Of a DNA stretch of 64,000 nucleotides, positions 23,621 to 35,460 are shown in pieces. Source of the DNA: Sialis fuliginosa (lineage: Eukaryota; Arthropoda; Insecta; Megaloptera; Sialidae); contig OY540814.1 of the NCBI GenBank assembly GCA_961205875.1, positions 12,816,993 through 12,880,992 of the forward strand, in the 5' to 3' direction. A model generated the notes under the pieces. It was not told the DNA's origin and made no database searches. It saw nothing but the letters and a program-made list of their open reading frames with translations. The position numbers and the translations under genes were made by a program. Every line of letters starts with the position of its first letter. Within the stretch, counting starts at the first letter, position 1.

Positions 23621-25839
23621 TAAATATGCAATTTATTTATGTACTAAAATATACCTCTATTATTTGAAATCTACGAATGTATGTAAATTTAATTTAATCA
23701 ACTGTTATTGTAATGTTTTCACTTTGACAAATTATAAAATCCTGTGATTTTCTAAGATGCGAAATAAATACATAAATAAATAAAAATTCTGTTTTTTAGA
23801 AGGGATACACATTCGATTATGAAAGCAAAAGTCATATATTTACTAAAATAACCCAAAACACTACATGACAACCATGTAGTTTATATGTTACAAGAATATT
23901 TTAACAACTAAAAACCGATAAAAGTTTAGATTAACGTGATTCGGTAGACAAATATCTAAAATAATGTTTCACTTAAAATCACTCTAAATTACGTCTTTAT
24001 CGCTTAGGACGGGTATATATGTATTTGTATATATCGATTCTATAAATATTCAATTTAATATATTGCTTAAATTTTTTTACATCCGTTATATTCTGTAAGA
24101 AAACTAAATAGTAAAATAAAATTTATATTTAGAGAACAAAGTAAAAACAACAGAGAACCTATTAATTTTTGCAATTTAGAAATAAACAAATACATATTTA
24201 TTGTACATTCAAAACAGCTAATGTAAAAATATTTATCTTTGACATCAAAACCAGAACTGCAAGTAATACAATTTTTATATTTTTGGCAACAGAACTATCC
24301 TGTTGCTATATTATCTACAACGCTATTTTCGTCAAAAAAGTTTTCATCTTCCAAGAAACGTGGCTGTTATTCCAATAATGAAAACTACCGATTTTCCAGT
24401 AAACATAAAATATAGTTATATAAGAATATGCATTTACTATGCTCTTGTTTTTATCAAATATAATAATGTAAATACAAAAATTCTAAAAGAAAAATAATAG
24501 TAGAAAAGTAAATGGATACTTCTGGGTATAATGTAAACAATGTCTTTCATTAATCAGTCAAACTATGCTAAATTCGGTGAAAGTTAAGGTCTATAATTTT
24601 ATGTCGATACTAAATTAAAAATTGAAAAAAATATGTATTTAACAAAAGTACCTAATATTATGACTAATGACCATATTATGCAGGCGTGCGCGAAGCAAAA
24701 CAAAAATAAATGCATTAATAATGCCGAACGCTACTGTAATAGTTTTTATAGGGCAAACTGAACACCTGAGTGGACATTGCCTTGATTTATCTGTATTGAC
24801 TAATTAAACATTGATAGTGTAATGGTTCCATATTTGATGGATAAAATAATAAGACAATTAATAATACAACCTTCCTAAAAATAGGTACTTATACACTTTT
24901 TATTTTAACTATTTTTAAATTATAATATAAGTATGAGCGTGATATTTTCTTTATAAAAACTTTAAACTTGTATGCGTTTCAAAATTAAACATAACCTTAA
25001 ATTAGTTTCTAGTGGTTGGGAAAGTTATGAAAAGAAAATTAGAATTAAAGATGTAATTTTATACTTTAAGAGAGGTTTCACGTTTTTGTAATTTAATTGC
25101 AAAAACCAAAACTATATAATATATAAAATAAAATTATTAACTTAATGTTGGTACTACATTAAATATTCAATATTCTTTTTTTAAAGAACATATTGAAAAC
25201 GTATAGATTTATTTTTAATTTACATTTTAATCTAATAATATTACATTACATTATTAATAAACTGTATAATGTACAGATTACTGTTGATAATACACGGTTT
25301 ATCTGGAAATAATAATTATATGAGGTGCCCATAACAGCGAGATAAAAGTAAAATAAATCTGAACCAATTGAATACTAATGAGAACTTACATCATTATTTC
25401 ATTACATATACAGTGATAACTTTATATAAAAGAAAAGTTAAAAATTTACATTTCCATACAATATAACTCATGTTCAGGTAGACACAAAGTTCAAGTATTG
25501 TTATACATATAAATTATATTTAAATATAACAAAGAATATTGAAAACAATTATTATAAATAACATAATGCAATATCTACACGGAGAAAAATGGAGTCGATT
25601 TTTTATTAAAAATTAAAGTTGCCGATTAAATATTTCAATTTTGTATCAAAAGTTTAACATGTACTGTTAATTCGGTAACTTTTACAATTTCCATTGTAAT
25701 TTTTATAATATGCAATTTTTACTATATTCGTAAATATCATTTACATGATTTATTCAACTAATAATTCTTAAGTTGAATTATTTGTTAAGTGCTATATAAA
25801 TTATTTCATTTCAATTGTTAGTAACTTTTAAATCCGATA
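23621..25839. other. Intronic stretch without a gene
   Basis: AT-rich, with short chance ORFs only. No bounded repeat recognised. Confidence 0.5.
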
Positions 25840-25925
25840 CTTAAATTTTAATTAAAAGATAATGCAATAAATACTACGATTGTGTAGAATCAATTATACA
25901 TATTAATAGTATATTTTCATTGGTA
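25840..25925. repeat. Dispersed repeat fragment
   Basis: Shares AATACTACGATTGTGTAGA and flanking sequence with 53085-53165, about 80 bp in the same orientation. Class unknown. Confidence 0.55.
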
Positions 25926-26469
25926 TGACAAATTAAACTATACTAATAATATAGATTTCGATCCTGCACGCAAAAATTACTATTCATATTGTAATTTTAG
26001 TAACACGTGACCTAGCAATGTATAGAAATAAACGCAAGTTAACTCTCATCCGTACTGTGTTTTCAGTTTGCCCTTATAAGTAGAAGATTTTAGAAGAACC
26101 AAACAAACAGTAAGTAACAATCTATTTAAAATTAATGTTAAAGTATACATATACTTATGCAGTGCCACTATATATATATAGAAAGCAGTGAGGAGAGAGA
26201 GTGTGGTGGATGTGTGTCTGACAGAGATGTGTCCATACTGTCTGTCTATTGCTGAATAAAGATGGGTAAACTTGTCTCAACAAATGTTTTTAATATACAA
26301 TACAACGTTCAATTTTTACGTTGCAACATAATTGTCTTCCATTTTAAGAATACTGAATCAAATAGTAATATTTCTTTGCAAATTGAGTGATTTTTATGAA
26401 ATATTTGTCTCCGTGTAAAAGAAATATTCATTATTACATAATATGTAGATCTAAGATAATAAAACTTAC

Positions 26470-27140
26470 ATAAAATCCTCAACATCAACCACGTTAACGT
26501 ACTGACACGCGCTATGAGTTTCACCGTCATAGTAACCAAAACAGTTATTATAACTCCACGGCCTTATCCTTTGACAAGGGAGTCCTTGTAATCCAGCGGC
26601 CAATTGCCCCGCTGGGTTTATGTTTGCATTTTGACTTTCACTCAAGTTTGTAACATCAGGGAAATTATCGGATAACTCTGTTGCGGGAATTGTGTCTAAT
26701 TCAGGTACAATAGGAAGGTCAAGTATGGGTTGTACATCACAATCCATAGGCGAAAATTGATTTGCGAAATTGTTACAATTATCGATAACTGGACTAATTA
26801 TTGAACCATCGGTAAACGTCGAATCATTTTGAATTAAAGTTTTCGGAGAAAAGACTGCTAAATCTACATTATGGCTACCAAAAATAATAGAATTATCAGA
26901 TTCAATATCAATATTTGGAATATCACTTATTGAAGATTCGGTACTGTGCTGTTGGAAAAACTCCTCATTTACATGATTAAAATTATAATCAGGATGTATT
27001 AAACTATTTGTGTTATTGATCAATTTTAAAGAATTGAAACAATTGGAGTCAGAAACAAAATTCTGGTTCCATTTCGGAGGTGAGCTGACTGTACTGCCCG
27101 TACCAGAGAAAAAGAAATTTGAAATCGTGTTCGGAACCAT
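26470..27140 (-). CDS. Predicted first coding exon of HIF-alpha gene (224-residue N-terminal region)
   Basis: Open from an ATG at 27140 (A at -3, G at +4; an in-frame stop lies further upstream) to a GTAAGT donor at 26469. It encodes 223 codons plus AT. Joining to the G that starts the bHLH exon makes ATG (Met) and continues NNEKRKERS in frame. The N-terminal part is rich in Asn, Ser and Asp with acidic patches (SDIPNIDIESDN, PILDLPIVPELD), like a disordered activation region. The last 36 residues look more structured: CQRIRPWSYNNCFGYYDGET, then HSACQYVNVVDVEDF, with four Cys and several aromatics. I do not recognise this sequence. Known HIF-alpha proteins have far shorter N-termini (about 16 residues in human, about 70 in fly sima), so this may be an alternative first exon or belong to another gene. 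If the donor is not used, TAA follows the Met at once. Confidence 0.65.
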
Positions 27141-27150
27141 ATTGATCAAC

Positions 27151-27186
27151 TTATTTATCAACACGATTAATAAATACCGACCTCAT
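27151..27186 (-). promoter_or_regulatory. Upstream ORF in leader (11 codons)
   Basis: ATG at 27186 opens MRSVFINRVDK and stops at TAA, 10 nt before the main ATG at 27140. If the leader reaches this far, it would be read before the main frame and could lower or condition translation of the HIF-alpha product. Confidence 0.4.
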
Positions 27187-27219
27187 TCTCAAATAAAATG
27201 TATGGTTGTGTCTTGAGTA

Positions 27220-27288
27220 TCAAATGGATGGTAAAAAGGAATAAAGGAACCTAGTTTGTGGATTATTGTTGATCCTCTCGTAACACAT
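27220..27288 (-). promoter_or_regulatory. Upstream ORF in leader (22 codons)
   Basis: ATG at 27288, reading MCYERINNNPQTRFLYSFLPSI and TGA at 27222-27220. It precedes the 11-codon upstream ORF in a different reading position. Presence in the mRNA depends on the unknown transcription start. Confidence 0.3.
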
Positions 27289-27829
27289 TCTCCAAATTCA
27301 CTTCAAAACTGGCAGAACTATTTCACTCAGAACAAAATACGCTACGCACATAAACAATAAATACAACACCTAAATGTCAATGCTGATTTACTACACACAT
27401 ACACCTTTAGGTGTTCTTTATTAACTACTGAGTATTAAAATAAGTATCAAATATTTCGGTGAGTATACAGACTTGTTGATACACGCCAAGCGTTATCTTA
27501 TCAGAATAAATAATTTGATTGGAAATATATATACATATATATATGTAGATACCCTTCATTGATTTATATACTGTTTAATAAGGAACATTGTAGCCAAGGA
27601 CATGGAATGCATTCATTCAGAAGCTAAAGTGACTAATTCTTCCAAAAAAATGTGAGAAAATTTACTTTATTATTATTATAATAATATTAAATTATAAACA
27701 TAAAAATTCATCTATAGAACAAAAACTGTTTAATCAGAGTATACAGTGACTTATGGCTTTTTGATTTGATAGATATAGAAACAAATAGAAATATATTATA
27801 AACTTTGTCAAAGTTTATATATCAATATA
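27289..27829. other. Likely promoter-proximal region of the first exon
   Basis: No exon seen. Contains an AT-alternating TATA-like stretch at about 27526-27546 and an inverted pair AACACCTAAATG (about 27366-27377) and CCTTTAGGTGTTC (about 27406-27418). No strong core promoter element can be fixed by eye. Confidence 0.3.
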
Positions 27830-28125
27830 TATCATATATATATCAATATATAAAAATGAATGTTGGTTTGTATGAAGCTAATAGACTCGGGAATTACTTA
27901 ACCGATTTCAATGCGGGTTTCACCAATAGTTAGATATTTTTTCTCGAAATGGATTATGATTGATGATGTTTCCTGGGAGTTTGAAAATATAATTTTACAC
28001 GATTTTCTCAGTAACTATTGAACGGATTTTATTCAGGTTTTCACTTATCGATAAGTTAGGTTTAGGTATATAATTGGTGGATATTTGGTGTAAATTTCAT
28101 GAAGTCGGAAAAAAATTCGAGTGTG
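27830..28125 (+). repeat. Insect interspersed repeat
   Basis: Contains ATATAAAAATGAATGTTGGT, CTAATAGACTCGGGAATTAC and ACCGATTTCAATGCGGGTTT, wording typical of abundant insect repeats (often Helitron or LINE associated). No ORF. Confidence 0.5.
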
Positions 28126-28367
28126 TATGTTATGTGGTCATGTTGGGTGGGCATGTTTAATATTTTAGGTCACTATGATTTTGTGGATATTAAATTTAAT
28201 ACAAACAAAATTAACAGTTGTGTATTAAGGAGTGTATAACTACATAATAAAAATATACATATACTAAATTACCATCTACTATAAAGGAATTACCCTTGAA
28301 AAAATTTAAAATTGAAATAAAACATGTTCTTAGCAGAAGATGCCATTCGACTCTAGAGTCTCGACTA

Positions 28368-28389
28368 AATTTTTTATAATACCGGACAT
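28368..28389. repeat. Lone end of the 334-bp element family A
   Basis: AATTTTTTATAATACCGGACAT-type end (22 bp) matching the right terminus of the copies at 7668-8001 and 49238-49571, without a partner nearby. A weaker one, TTTATAATACCTGACAT, is at about 40802-40818. Confidence 0.5.
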
Positions 28390-28844
28390 AATATACTCGT
28401 ATCAAGCCATGTCATACTTATCATATAAATCGGAAGCCAGAACATTACATTTTCGACTAATATAAATTATGTAAATTTATATTTCAATAATGGATACTTA
28501 ACAATAAGTGAAACATCACATATGGAAATACCAATATATATTGTATTAAATAAAAGTGTTCATAACATTTCATTTGTCTGGAATTTTTGTATAATAATAC
28601 ATGTAAATAGTATGCTAATAATTTACTACTCTATTCGTTCTAAGAAAATATACATTTTTACGTTAAAATAGTTTAACTAAATACCAAGGTCGTACATTAT
28701 GTCATTAACCTTTAGTAGTATGATGTATTGATTATAATTTAATAACATATTGAAACTTTCATATGTTACATATTATGTAGATGTAAATAAATTTAATACT
28801 TCGATTATATTAAAAATATTATTAACATACATATTTATTTTTAA

Positions 28845-29125
28845 CCATTTCAAAAAAAGAGAAGGTTCTTAATTCGGTTATGTATGTTCGGGCATGATTT
28901 GGACAGTTTTTTTGTTTGTTTGAAAGAGTATACTCCTGAGGTGGTCTCATATAAATTTCATCAGAATTTCACCAAAAAGGGAGATGGTTTTCAATTAGGT
29001 AAAATATATTTTATATGTATGTATGTTCGGGCATAACTCCGACAAATATGCACCGATTTGAACGATTTTTTGTTTGTTTAAAAGAGTATACTCCAGAGAT
29101 GGTCTCACATAAAGTTTATTAATAC
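28845..29125 (+). repeat. LINE-like noncoding repeat, two tandem pieces
   Basis: Carries AGAGAAGGTTCTTAATTCGG and, twice, TATGTATGTTCGGGCAT and GTTTGTTT(G/A)AAAGAGTATACTCC, about 160 bp apart. Similar CGACTTCAAAAAAGGAAGAG wording is at 48770. These words are common in lepidopteran genomes. Confidence 0.55.
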
Positions 29126-29295
29126 CTTCATACATCACAATACACTATTATTAACCTATAATAGATTTATTATAGAAATACAAAATGTTAAATATTATAT
29201 CAACATTTGTTTTTATTTTGTAAATAATGAGTAAAATTTCAGTACATATTCTTTTCATGTGCCCATAAATATGGTATTAATATTTATTTATAAAT

Positions 29296-29985
29296 GGTCG
29301 TAAACCCGAAGGATTACGGACACGTTGTAGAGAGACTTGAAGATACCACTTGGAGATATTTGTAGATCACTTGGAGAATTGGAGATACTTCGATAAGTAC
29401 TATCTTTACAAGTACTTGACGAAATTAGAAAAATAGAGAGTAAGAATAATCAATCATGATTTTGTAACATCACTTCAGAGTTACACATTCTTTAACAAAG
29501 ACGTCAAAAAAAATACCTCAAATATATTTTTTTATTTAACGTTGCTTTAACATGGAATCTTGGAAAGAGATGTAGAAACTTGGAGATTTGGAAAACTTCA
29601 CTTCTTGGAGAGAGATGAGATGTAGAAACTTGGAGATTTGAAAAACTTCGCTTCTTGGAGAGATATGCGATGTAGAAACTTGGAGATTTGAAAAACTTGA
29701 AAAACTGAGCAAATCCTTCACCGCTGCCACCAGAATTATGTCGTAAACCCGGAGGATTACGGACACGTTGAAAATGTAGGATTTGTAGTAATCACAAGTT
29801 TTTAGTAAAAATAATATTTATTTGAGATTTAATAATACACTTTTGTATAGAGAATAAAATATATAAAGAATAATAAATCACTTAACTAACATTTGACTTA
29901 ACTGGACGAAAAACAGATATCGACTTCCACGATTTGGGAGGGGGCTGGACCTTATATAAAGAAATAAACAATAATTATATTGTTT
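29296..29985 (-). repeat. Possible LTR-retrotransposon remnant with minisatellite
   Basis: Two direct repeats GTAAACCCGRAGGATTACGG lie at about 29298 and 29744. Read on the minus strand, the right part (about 29985-29742) has TATATAAGG, an AAATAAAT poly(A)-like word, and a CCGGGTTTACGACA end. It is followed by TTCTGGTGGCAGCGGTGA, which resembles an LTR edge and tRNA primer-binding site. Between the direct repeats, 29565-29704 is a minisatellite of about 53-bp units (GATGTAGAAACTTGGAGATT...). No gag or pol. Confidence 0.4.
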
Positions 29986-31343
29986 TCTATTGCGTTGTTG
30001 AAAACAGTGGGTTAATAGATAAAATTCCTTATTGAAAGGATTTCTTTAAATTTTGATACTTTGTATTAAAAATGTAATAACTATTAAATTTTATTAGTTA
30101 AGAAAGCAATATTAATAAAATGTTACAAAATTTGGAAATAGTGAAATATCTATTTAAATGAATAAATATATTAAATATATTTAAAAGAAAAGAAGTATTC
30201 ATAGATACTTGGACATTCATTACAATGGCAATACAAACAACAGAAGAATATTGTGTTTATAAAATTCCACATTGCTTAGTAATAAACATAAGTAAATAAA
30301 AACATAAATCAATTAACTAATTGCATGTTTACTTCTTATTAAATAGATACAGTTATAAAAATAGATTCAGTAAACAAAATATTGGAAAGTAAACAAAATA
30401 AATATTGCAAATAAATAAAAATCCTAATTCTGAGAAAAAATTCAACAGTTTTTAAAATAAGTAAGAATCTGTACATTTTTTAATAGTCTCTAGTTACTAA
30501 GCAACTTTAAAATCAGTCAGTATTGTTGATTATAATGAACATAATATATATACACACGAGCCGCATAGATTAAAAAAAAGTAGCCAAAAAACTAAAAACT
30601 AGTTAATGTAGTGACGCAAACAGAATATTATAATGATTCTATAAAAAACAGCAAGCGAAATAAATTGAGAGAAACCTGAATATGTATTGATAATTTAATC
30701 GGCTGTTAATTAGAGGAATGTCATACATAAATCATAAATTATTACTGTGAAATAATATTCCTTTACTTTTATATTTACAAATTAATTTTAAAATCATTCA
30801 ATGTCGATATTTTGAATATTTCTTATAAATTATTAGTAGTACCAGTTTTATAAATAATTTAATATTTTATTAACACATTTTTTAAAACACATATCAAAAT
30901 GAGATTCTCAAATTAATACAAAATTGGAATTATCAAGAAAATTGAAAATTTAATATTAGAAATATTGTTAAAAATATATAAATAAATATACTTTTTTTGC
31001 GAACATTTGATTATTATGATTTTATGGATACAATTGAAGATGGTGAAATATGATGACATTGAACATAAAAATGATAAATTGAAATCAATTTCCACTTCAC
31101 TTTTTATAAAATGTTTTGACCTATTTTAAACGGAAAATAATGTACCTATATATAAGCTACGGTTATGTTATACATTATATTGTAGTATACTAAACATACA
31201 CCCACATTGACTACATTCATTTCATATTATATACTATACAATTATCATTCATGTTGTAGAATCACATTTTAGAATAGGTCAATATTCTGATATCTAGAAT
31301 ATAGTTTAACAAACAATCAATATTTTTATTTAATTATAATAAA
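29986..31343. other. AT-rich stretch, nothing recognised
   Basis: No coding exon, RNA gene or bounded element found. Confidence 0.5.
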
Positions 31344-31680
31344 CTAGCGCATTGGACCCGGTGTTATCCGGGTATATAAATTTAATCTGCAATAAATCAA
31401 TTAAACATTGTTTTCACTCATCGCTATACTAATAACTTTTCACGCAGCGCACGCGAAGATATCTCTCTGACAATTGTTTTTTTCGACTTTATGAAAATTA
31501 CACAAAATATCTATAACACAGCTCTACAAAAAAAAACAACTTTTGTTTGCTGAAACCGAATCCGGAGTCCAAATAACCCCATCACGTCGAGTTTTTTTTC
31601 CTAACCTCAAAAAATAAAAAAGTCATTAAATTGTGCATAAACAGACAGACGTGGCGAGAGACATTATTTTATACTATGTA
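31344..31680 (+). repeat. Retrotransposon-like tail
   Basis: Begins AACTAGCGCATTGGACCCGG and ends with AAACAGACAGACGTGGCGAG and TTTTATACTATGTATAGATT, the same kind of 3' tail (start CTAGC, ACAGACAGAC, short TAT-rich end) as at 17668-17998 but a different subfamily. No ORF. Confidence 0.55.
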
Positions 31681-32208
31681 TAGATTTGTAATAATGGGAA
31701 TTAAATAGTTCAAATATGTTTATCATATTTCTATAATTAGGTTAAAAATAAAATACTATTTGATAATTAATATAAAAAATACAAGGTTTAAATAAATAAT
31801 GAATGCTCTTGTAAAATGTGTAGCAATTAGGGAATAATATATACATAGGGGACTAATTATTTTTTTCGTATATGAACTATGCTTGTTTTATGTTATAATA
31901 ACAAGGGCAAATAAATAATATATATTTAGTTGGTATGTTTCCATTCTCTTTCCGTTTACTGAATATATGAAGTATTAAATTTGTATTCCTACAAGTAAAA
32001 TGAAATTTTGTTTTGTTTCTGAAACATGAATAAACGATGCAGAAAGTTTTTGATGTGCTAAAACCGAATCCGTTCAGGCTCTCGAGATATCCTAACGTAA
32101 AAGGTACCAAAAATGATGATTTTAGACATATGTATTTTATCCTAGCAATTATTTTTTTCTAAAAATTGCGTTTACGGTAACAATTAGTACTACACGGAAA
32201 AAAATATA

Positions 32209-32350
32209 CTGTAATGCCGTGTTTAGATCGAAAAAACAAAACAGCAACATCGTGTCTTTTTGACAACCCTATGCATTTTTAAATACGATGTGTTTTCAAA
32301 CACCTTATTGCTGTTTTGTTTACTTTGGTCTAAACGCATAAGAATTACAG
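32209..32350. repeat. 142-bp hairpin element
   Basis: Arms CTGTAAT...GTTTAGAYC and AACAAAACAGCAA are matched by their complements, with an inner CATCGT/ACGATG pair, so nearly the whole segment folds. A small inverted-repeat element is likely. Confidence 0.55.
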
Positions 32351-32985
32351 TTTTATCCTGTCTATCCCGTAAGTAGTAAGCGAAAACCTATAATAGTTTA
32401 CTCTCTGAAACTGAAATAATATAATTTTAGTCTACAATGTTTGCTGTTTACCCATTAATTTATATTGAATATCTCATGAAATTTATAAATAACAGGACTA
32501 TAATGACAATTTTCCCTGATTATTTTGCTTTTTTTTAAATCACGCGTTATTTTTTTCAAATTATTTTTTCTTTGTATCTTTCCCCTTTAAAATAGATTTT
32601 TGCTTTGCACTTTACGATTTTTTTTCACTAATTGTAAGATATGCTAGTTTGAAGATATGATATTTTTTACAAATAAAAGTACATGATAAACACAATTATA
32701 TATTATAATTATTTTCTAACTAGTATGTCTCAGCGAAAAGCTAAAGTTCATTTTAAAGGGGAAAGATAGTACTATTTGTTATCGTGAACGAAAACTTTAG
32801 AAAAAATAGCCTGCTCGGTAATAAATTCATAAATATATGTCTAAATTCGACATTTTTGACACAAGTAGGTTGGGATATCTCGAGACACTCAGCTAATTGA
32901 AAATTCTGAAGAATTAGTTAGGTTTCAGTACGTCAAATACCTTTGGGATAGTTTATTCACGTCTCAACAGCAAAACTTATATTTA

Positions 32986-33343
32986 CCCATTAACGCCCAA
33001 AAGAAAACTAAAACATGCTTTTCTGATATCATTTTTTCTAGATAAATTACATTTAAAAATCAATTTATATGTAAATTTAAGTTATTCCATATGATTTAAA
33101 CAAAATTCTAAATCACATGCTTCAGTTGGATAAAATATCACATGCCTCGTATTCACATACAAATAATTCGCAGCAATTAAAACACGTTTAAACACTCATG
33201 AAACTAATAACGTTAACAGATTTTGTTTGTTGCACTACTAGCATTTGATTTTTAAGGAAATATTGTAAATTAATATCTATAAAAAGCAACATGAATTATA
33301 AAATGAGGTGTCTACACAAGTGTGTACGGCGGGCGTTAATGGG
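32986..33343. mobile_element. piggyBac-like non-autonomous element
   Basis: A 358-bp element with perfect 13-bp ends CCCATTAACGCCC, preceded by TTTA (32982-32985) and followed by TTAA (33344-33347). CCC ends in a TTAA target fit piggyBac; one base of the left target has changed. No transposase. Confidence 0.75.
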
Positions 33344-34783
33344 TTAACTTGTGTTATAATTTCAATATTTAACAATAAAAAAAAAAATTTCAACCGCGAA
33401 TCATTTAAAAAAAATAATAATAATGTTATTGTACCACCACTTTATTAAAAAATATTGTTTTGTGATATTTAAAAGAAATTATTCATTAATACTGATAAAA
33501 TAATAAAATACACAACTTTTAAAATCAAAGTTTGAACTAAATTGAATAAATAAAATTATACCTTTTTTATAACGCATAAATATTTGGTATTTTTTTTTAT
33601 AAAATCCTAGTCTAGTCTGATAAATATGTACATAATAATATATGATTTCAATAGGTACCAAAACGATAAGATATAACTTTGTTTATTTATTTATATTATG
33701 CCCGAATGGGAACTTCTTTGAAATAAATTATATTTAACTTAAATGTACATGATTGATTGAAGATAACTGTTATTTATAATACAAAATATATTGTAGATGT
33801 CACTTATTTTATAATATTTGTACATAGAATTACTTTCTGTTTCGATTCACCCGTTTGTCAGGATGTTACAGATTATTTCTCCGTTATCAAAAGCGTTAGA
33901 AATGTTGAAATAAAATGTATATAAAAATAAAATCATATGTTAAAAATTGTATAACTATAGAATTTGAAATATCTATCTATGAATTCTTTTGTAAGTGTTA
34001 ATTAATGACTGAAAATATAATAAATTATTTAAAATTGAATATACAATCAATTAATAACTTGTCAATAAGTATTCTTCTAAATAAAATTTTATTAATGTAA
34101 TAAGTCATTTCATATTAATTAAGACATTTGTATATGCGTTAATGATACTACTTAATTAATGACGAAATATGTTGAATTAAATATTGTTTACATAGAATAA
34201 ACAACGATTATTTTGGCTTTTCGATAATCAGAAAAATATTTATATTTCTGTGCAGATATGATTTCCTTCGTCATTACAAATTATAAAAATAAAATAAATC
34301 TGTTTTATTTATTTGTACAATAATTAACATTATATACTTACAAAATCTTTTAAACAATATTTCCTCGACAATATATAAAGTATCTACCTACATATTATAA
34401 TCATGCCAATACATAATTATGTTTACTTGAAATTATCGTCTCATAATTTTCCAGACATAATTAAAATAACAGAGAAAACCTTTTGTGTATACTGTTTTAA
34501 CACACATCCTTGATATTTGTTAGAAAACAATTTTCAGTACACCATCATTAGATGTTTGAATCAATTTTAATTAGTAAAACAATACCTATCCTAACGATCT
34601 AATAACGAAAATGACATACTTTACGTTATCTTCTTGTGATCTAGTAAAAGCAATAAGGAAGATATTGAATTTCGTATTAATTAATGTTATTGAAATATGT
34701 GCCTATAAAGTTAAAAACTAAATCAGATACTGTTAAAGTGTTACTAATAATAATTAATTTAATACGTTATCGTTTGTGATATT

Positions 34784-34956
34784 TTTGGCTGTGGAGTCAA
34801 AATTGGGTGGAGTTAGAGTTTATAAAAAGGTACCGACTCCGACTCCATTATTTAATAATGGTTTTAACACACTTATTATTTTTTAATTTTTAAAGAGAAA
34901 TTATTTTGAAGTACAGTAAAATAGTCATAGATTATTGTACCGATTCCACAGCCCTG
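34784..34956. mobile_element. Short hAT-like element (GCTGTGGAGTC family)
   Basis: Left end GGCTGTGGAGTC and right end GATTCCACAGCCCTG are inverted repeats, with internal CCGACTCCGACTCC. CAGGGCTGTGGAGTCGG ends are known from hAT-type non-autonomous elements in many animals. The left tip is eroded and no clean target duplication is visible. Confidence 0.6.
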
Positions 34957-35460
34957 CTTGTAACTAGTGAACCGTTTGGCCTAAAAATCTGAGATTTGGT
35001 ATAATTATAGTAAATAATAGGCCTAAGATATAAAAATAAAATTTTAAGTTTTTGTTGCTTATTAATAGGCACAAATTGTTTTTATATACAATCACGGTGA
35101 GTGGAGTATCAAAAGCTAAATTTAAATATATGATAAACATTTTCTTATTATTTAAAAAATCGTAAAAATATTTTCCCCCTGTTCTTATATTATCACCGAA
35201 GAAATAGATCACAGGAAAATTACCAGCGTTAAGAACAAAGATAGTTTCATGTTTAAATGGATATTTAGGTAAACTAAATCTGAATTGGTTCTTAGACGCT
35301 AATATGTGAAAATCATTCAAATTTTGAAGATTTCATTAATATGTTATTTATATCTATACAAAATATAGTACTTTTATTAAATCTCATAATTAATTTTCTC
35401 TAAATATTTTTACAAAAAACATTCATTTTCTTTCGTAGAACAAATTTTAATATTTCCTAA

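Larger units (their letters stand above)
5873..26469 (-). other. Large intron of the HIF-alpha gene (20.6 kb)
   Basis: If the 26470-27140 exon belongs to this gene, this is its first coding intron, with a GTAAGT donor at 26469-26464 and a TTTTAG acceptor at 5873. I see no other coding exon inside. Much of it is transposable-element sequence listed separately. The remaining stretches (8002-8749, 14800-16140, 20594-23299, 23621-25840, 25930-26469) are AT-rich without a supportable gene. Confidence 0.6.

Noticed and set aside
34964-35320. 118-codon open frame on the minus strand
   Set aside because: Longest anonymous frame upstream of the gene, but low-complexity composition (Phe, Ile, Asn, Lys, Tyr as expected from AT-rich DNA), no recognisable domain and no supporting splice or promoter signals.
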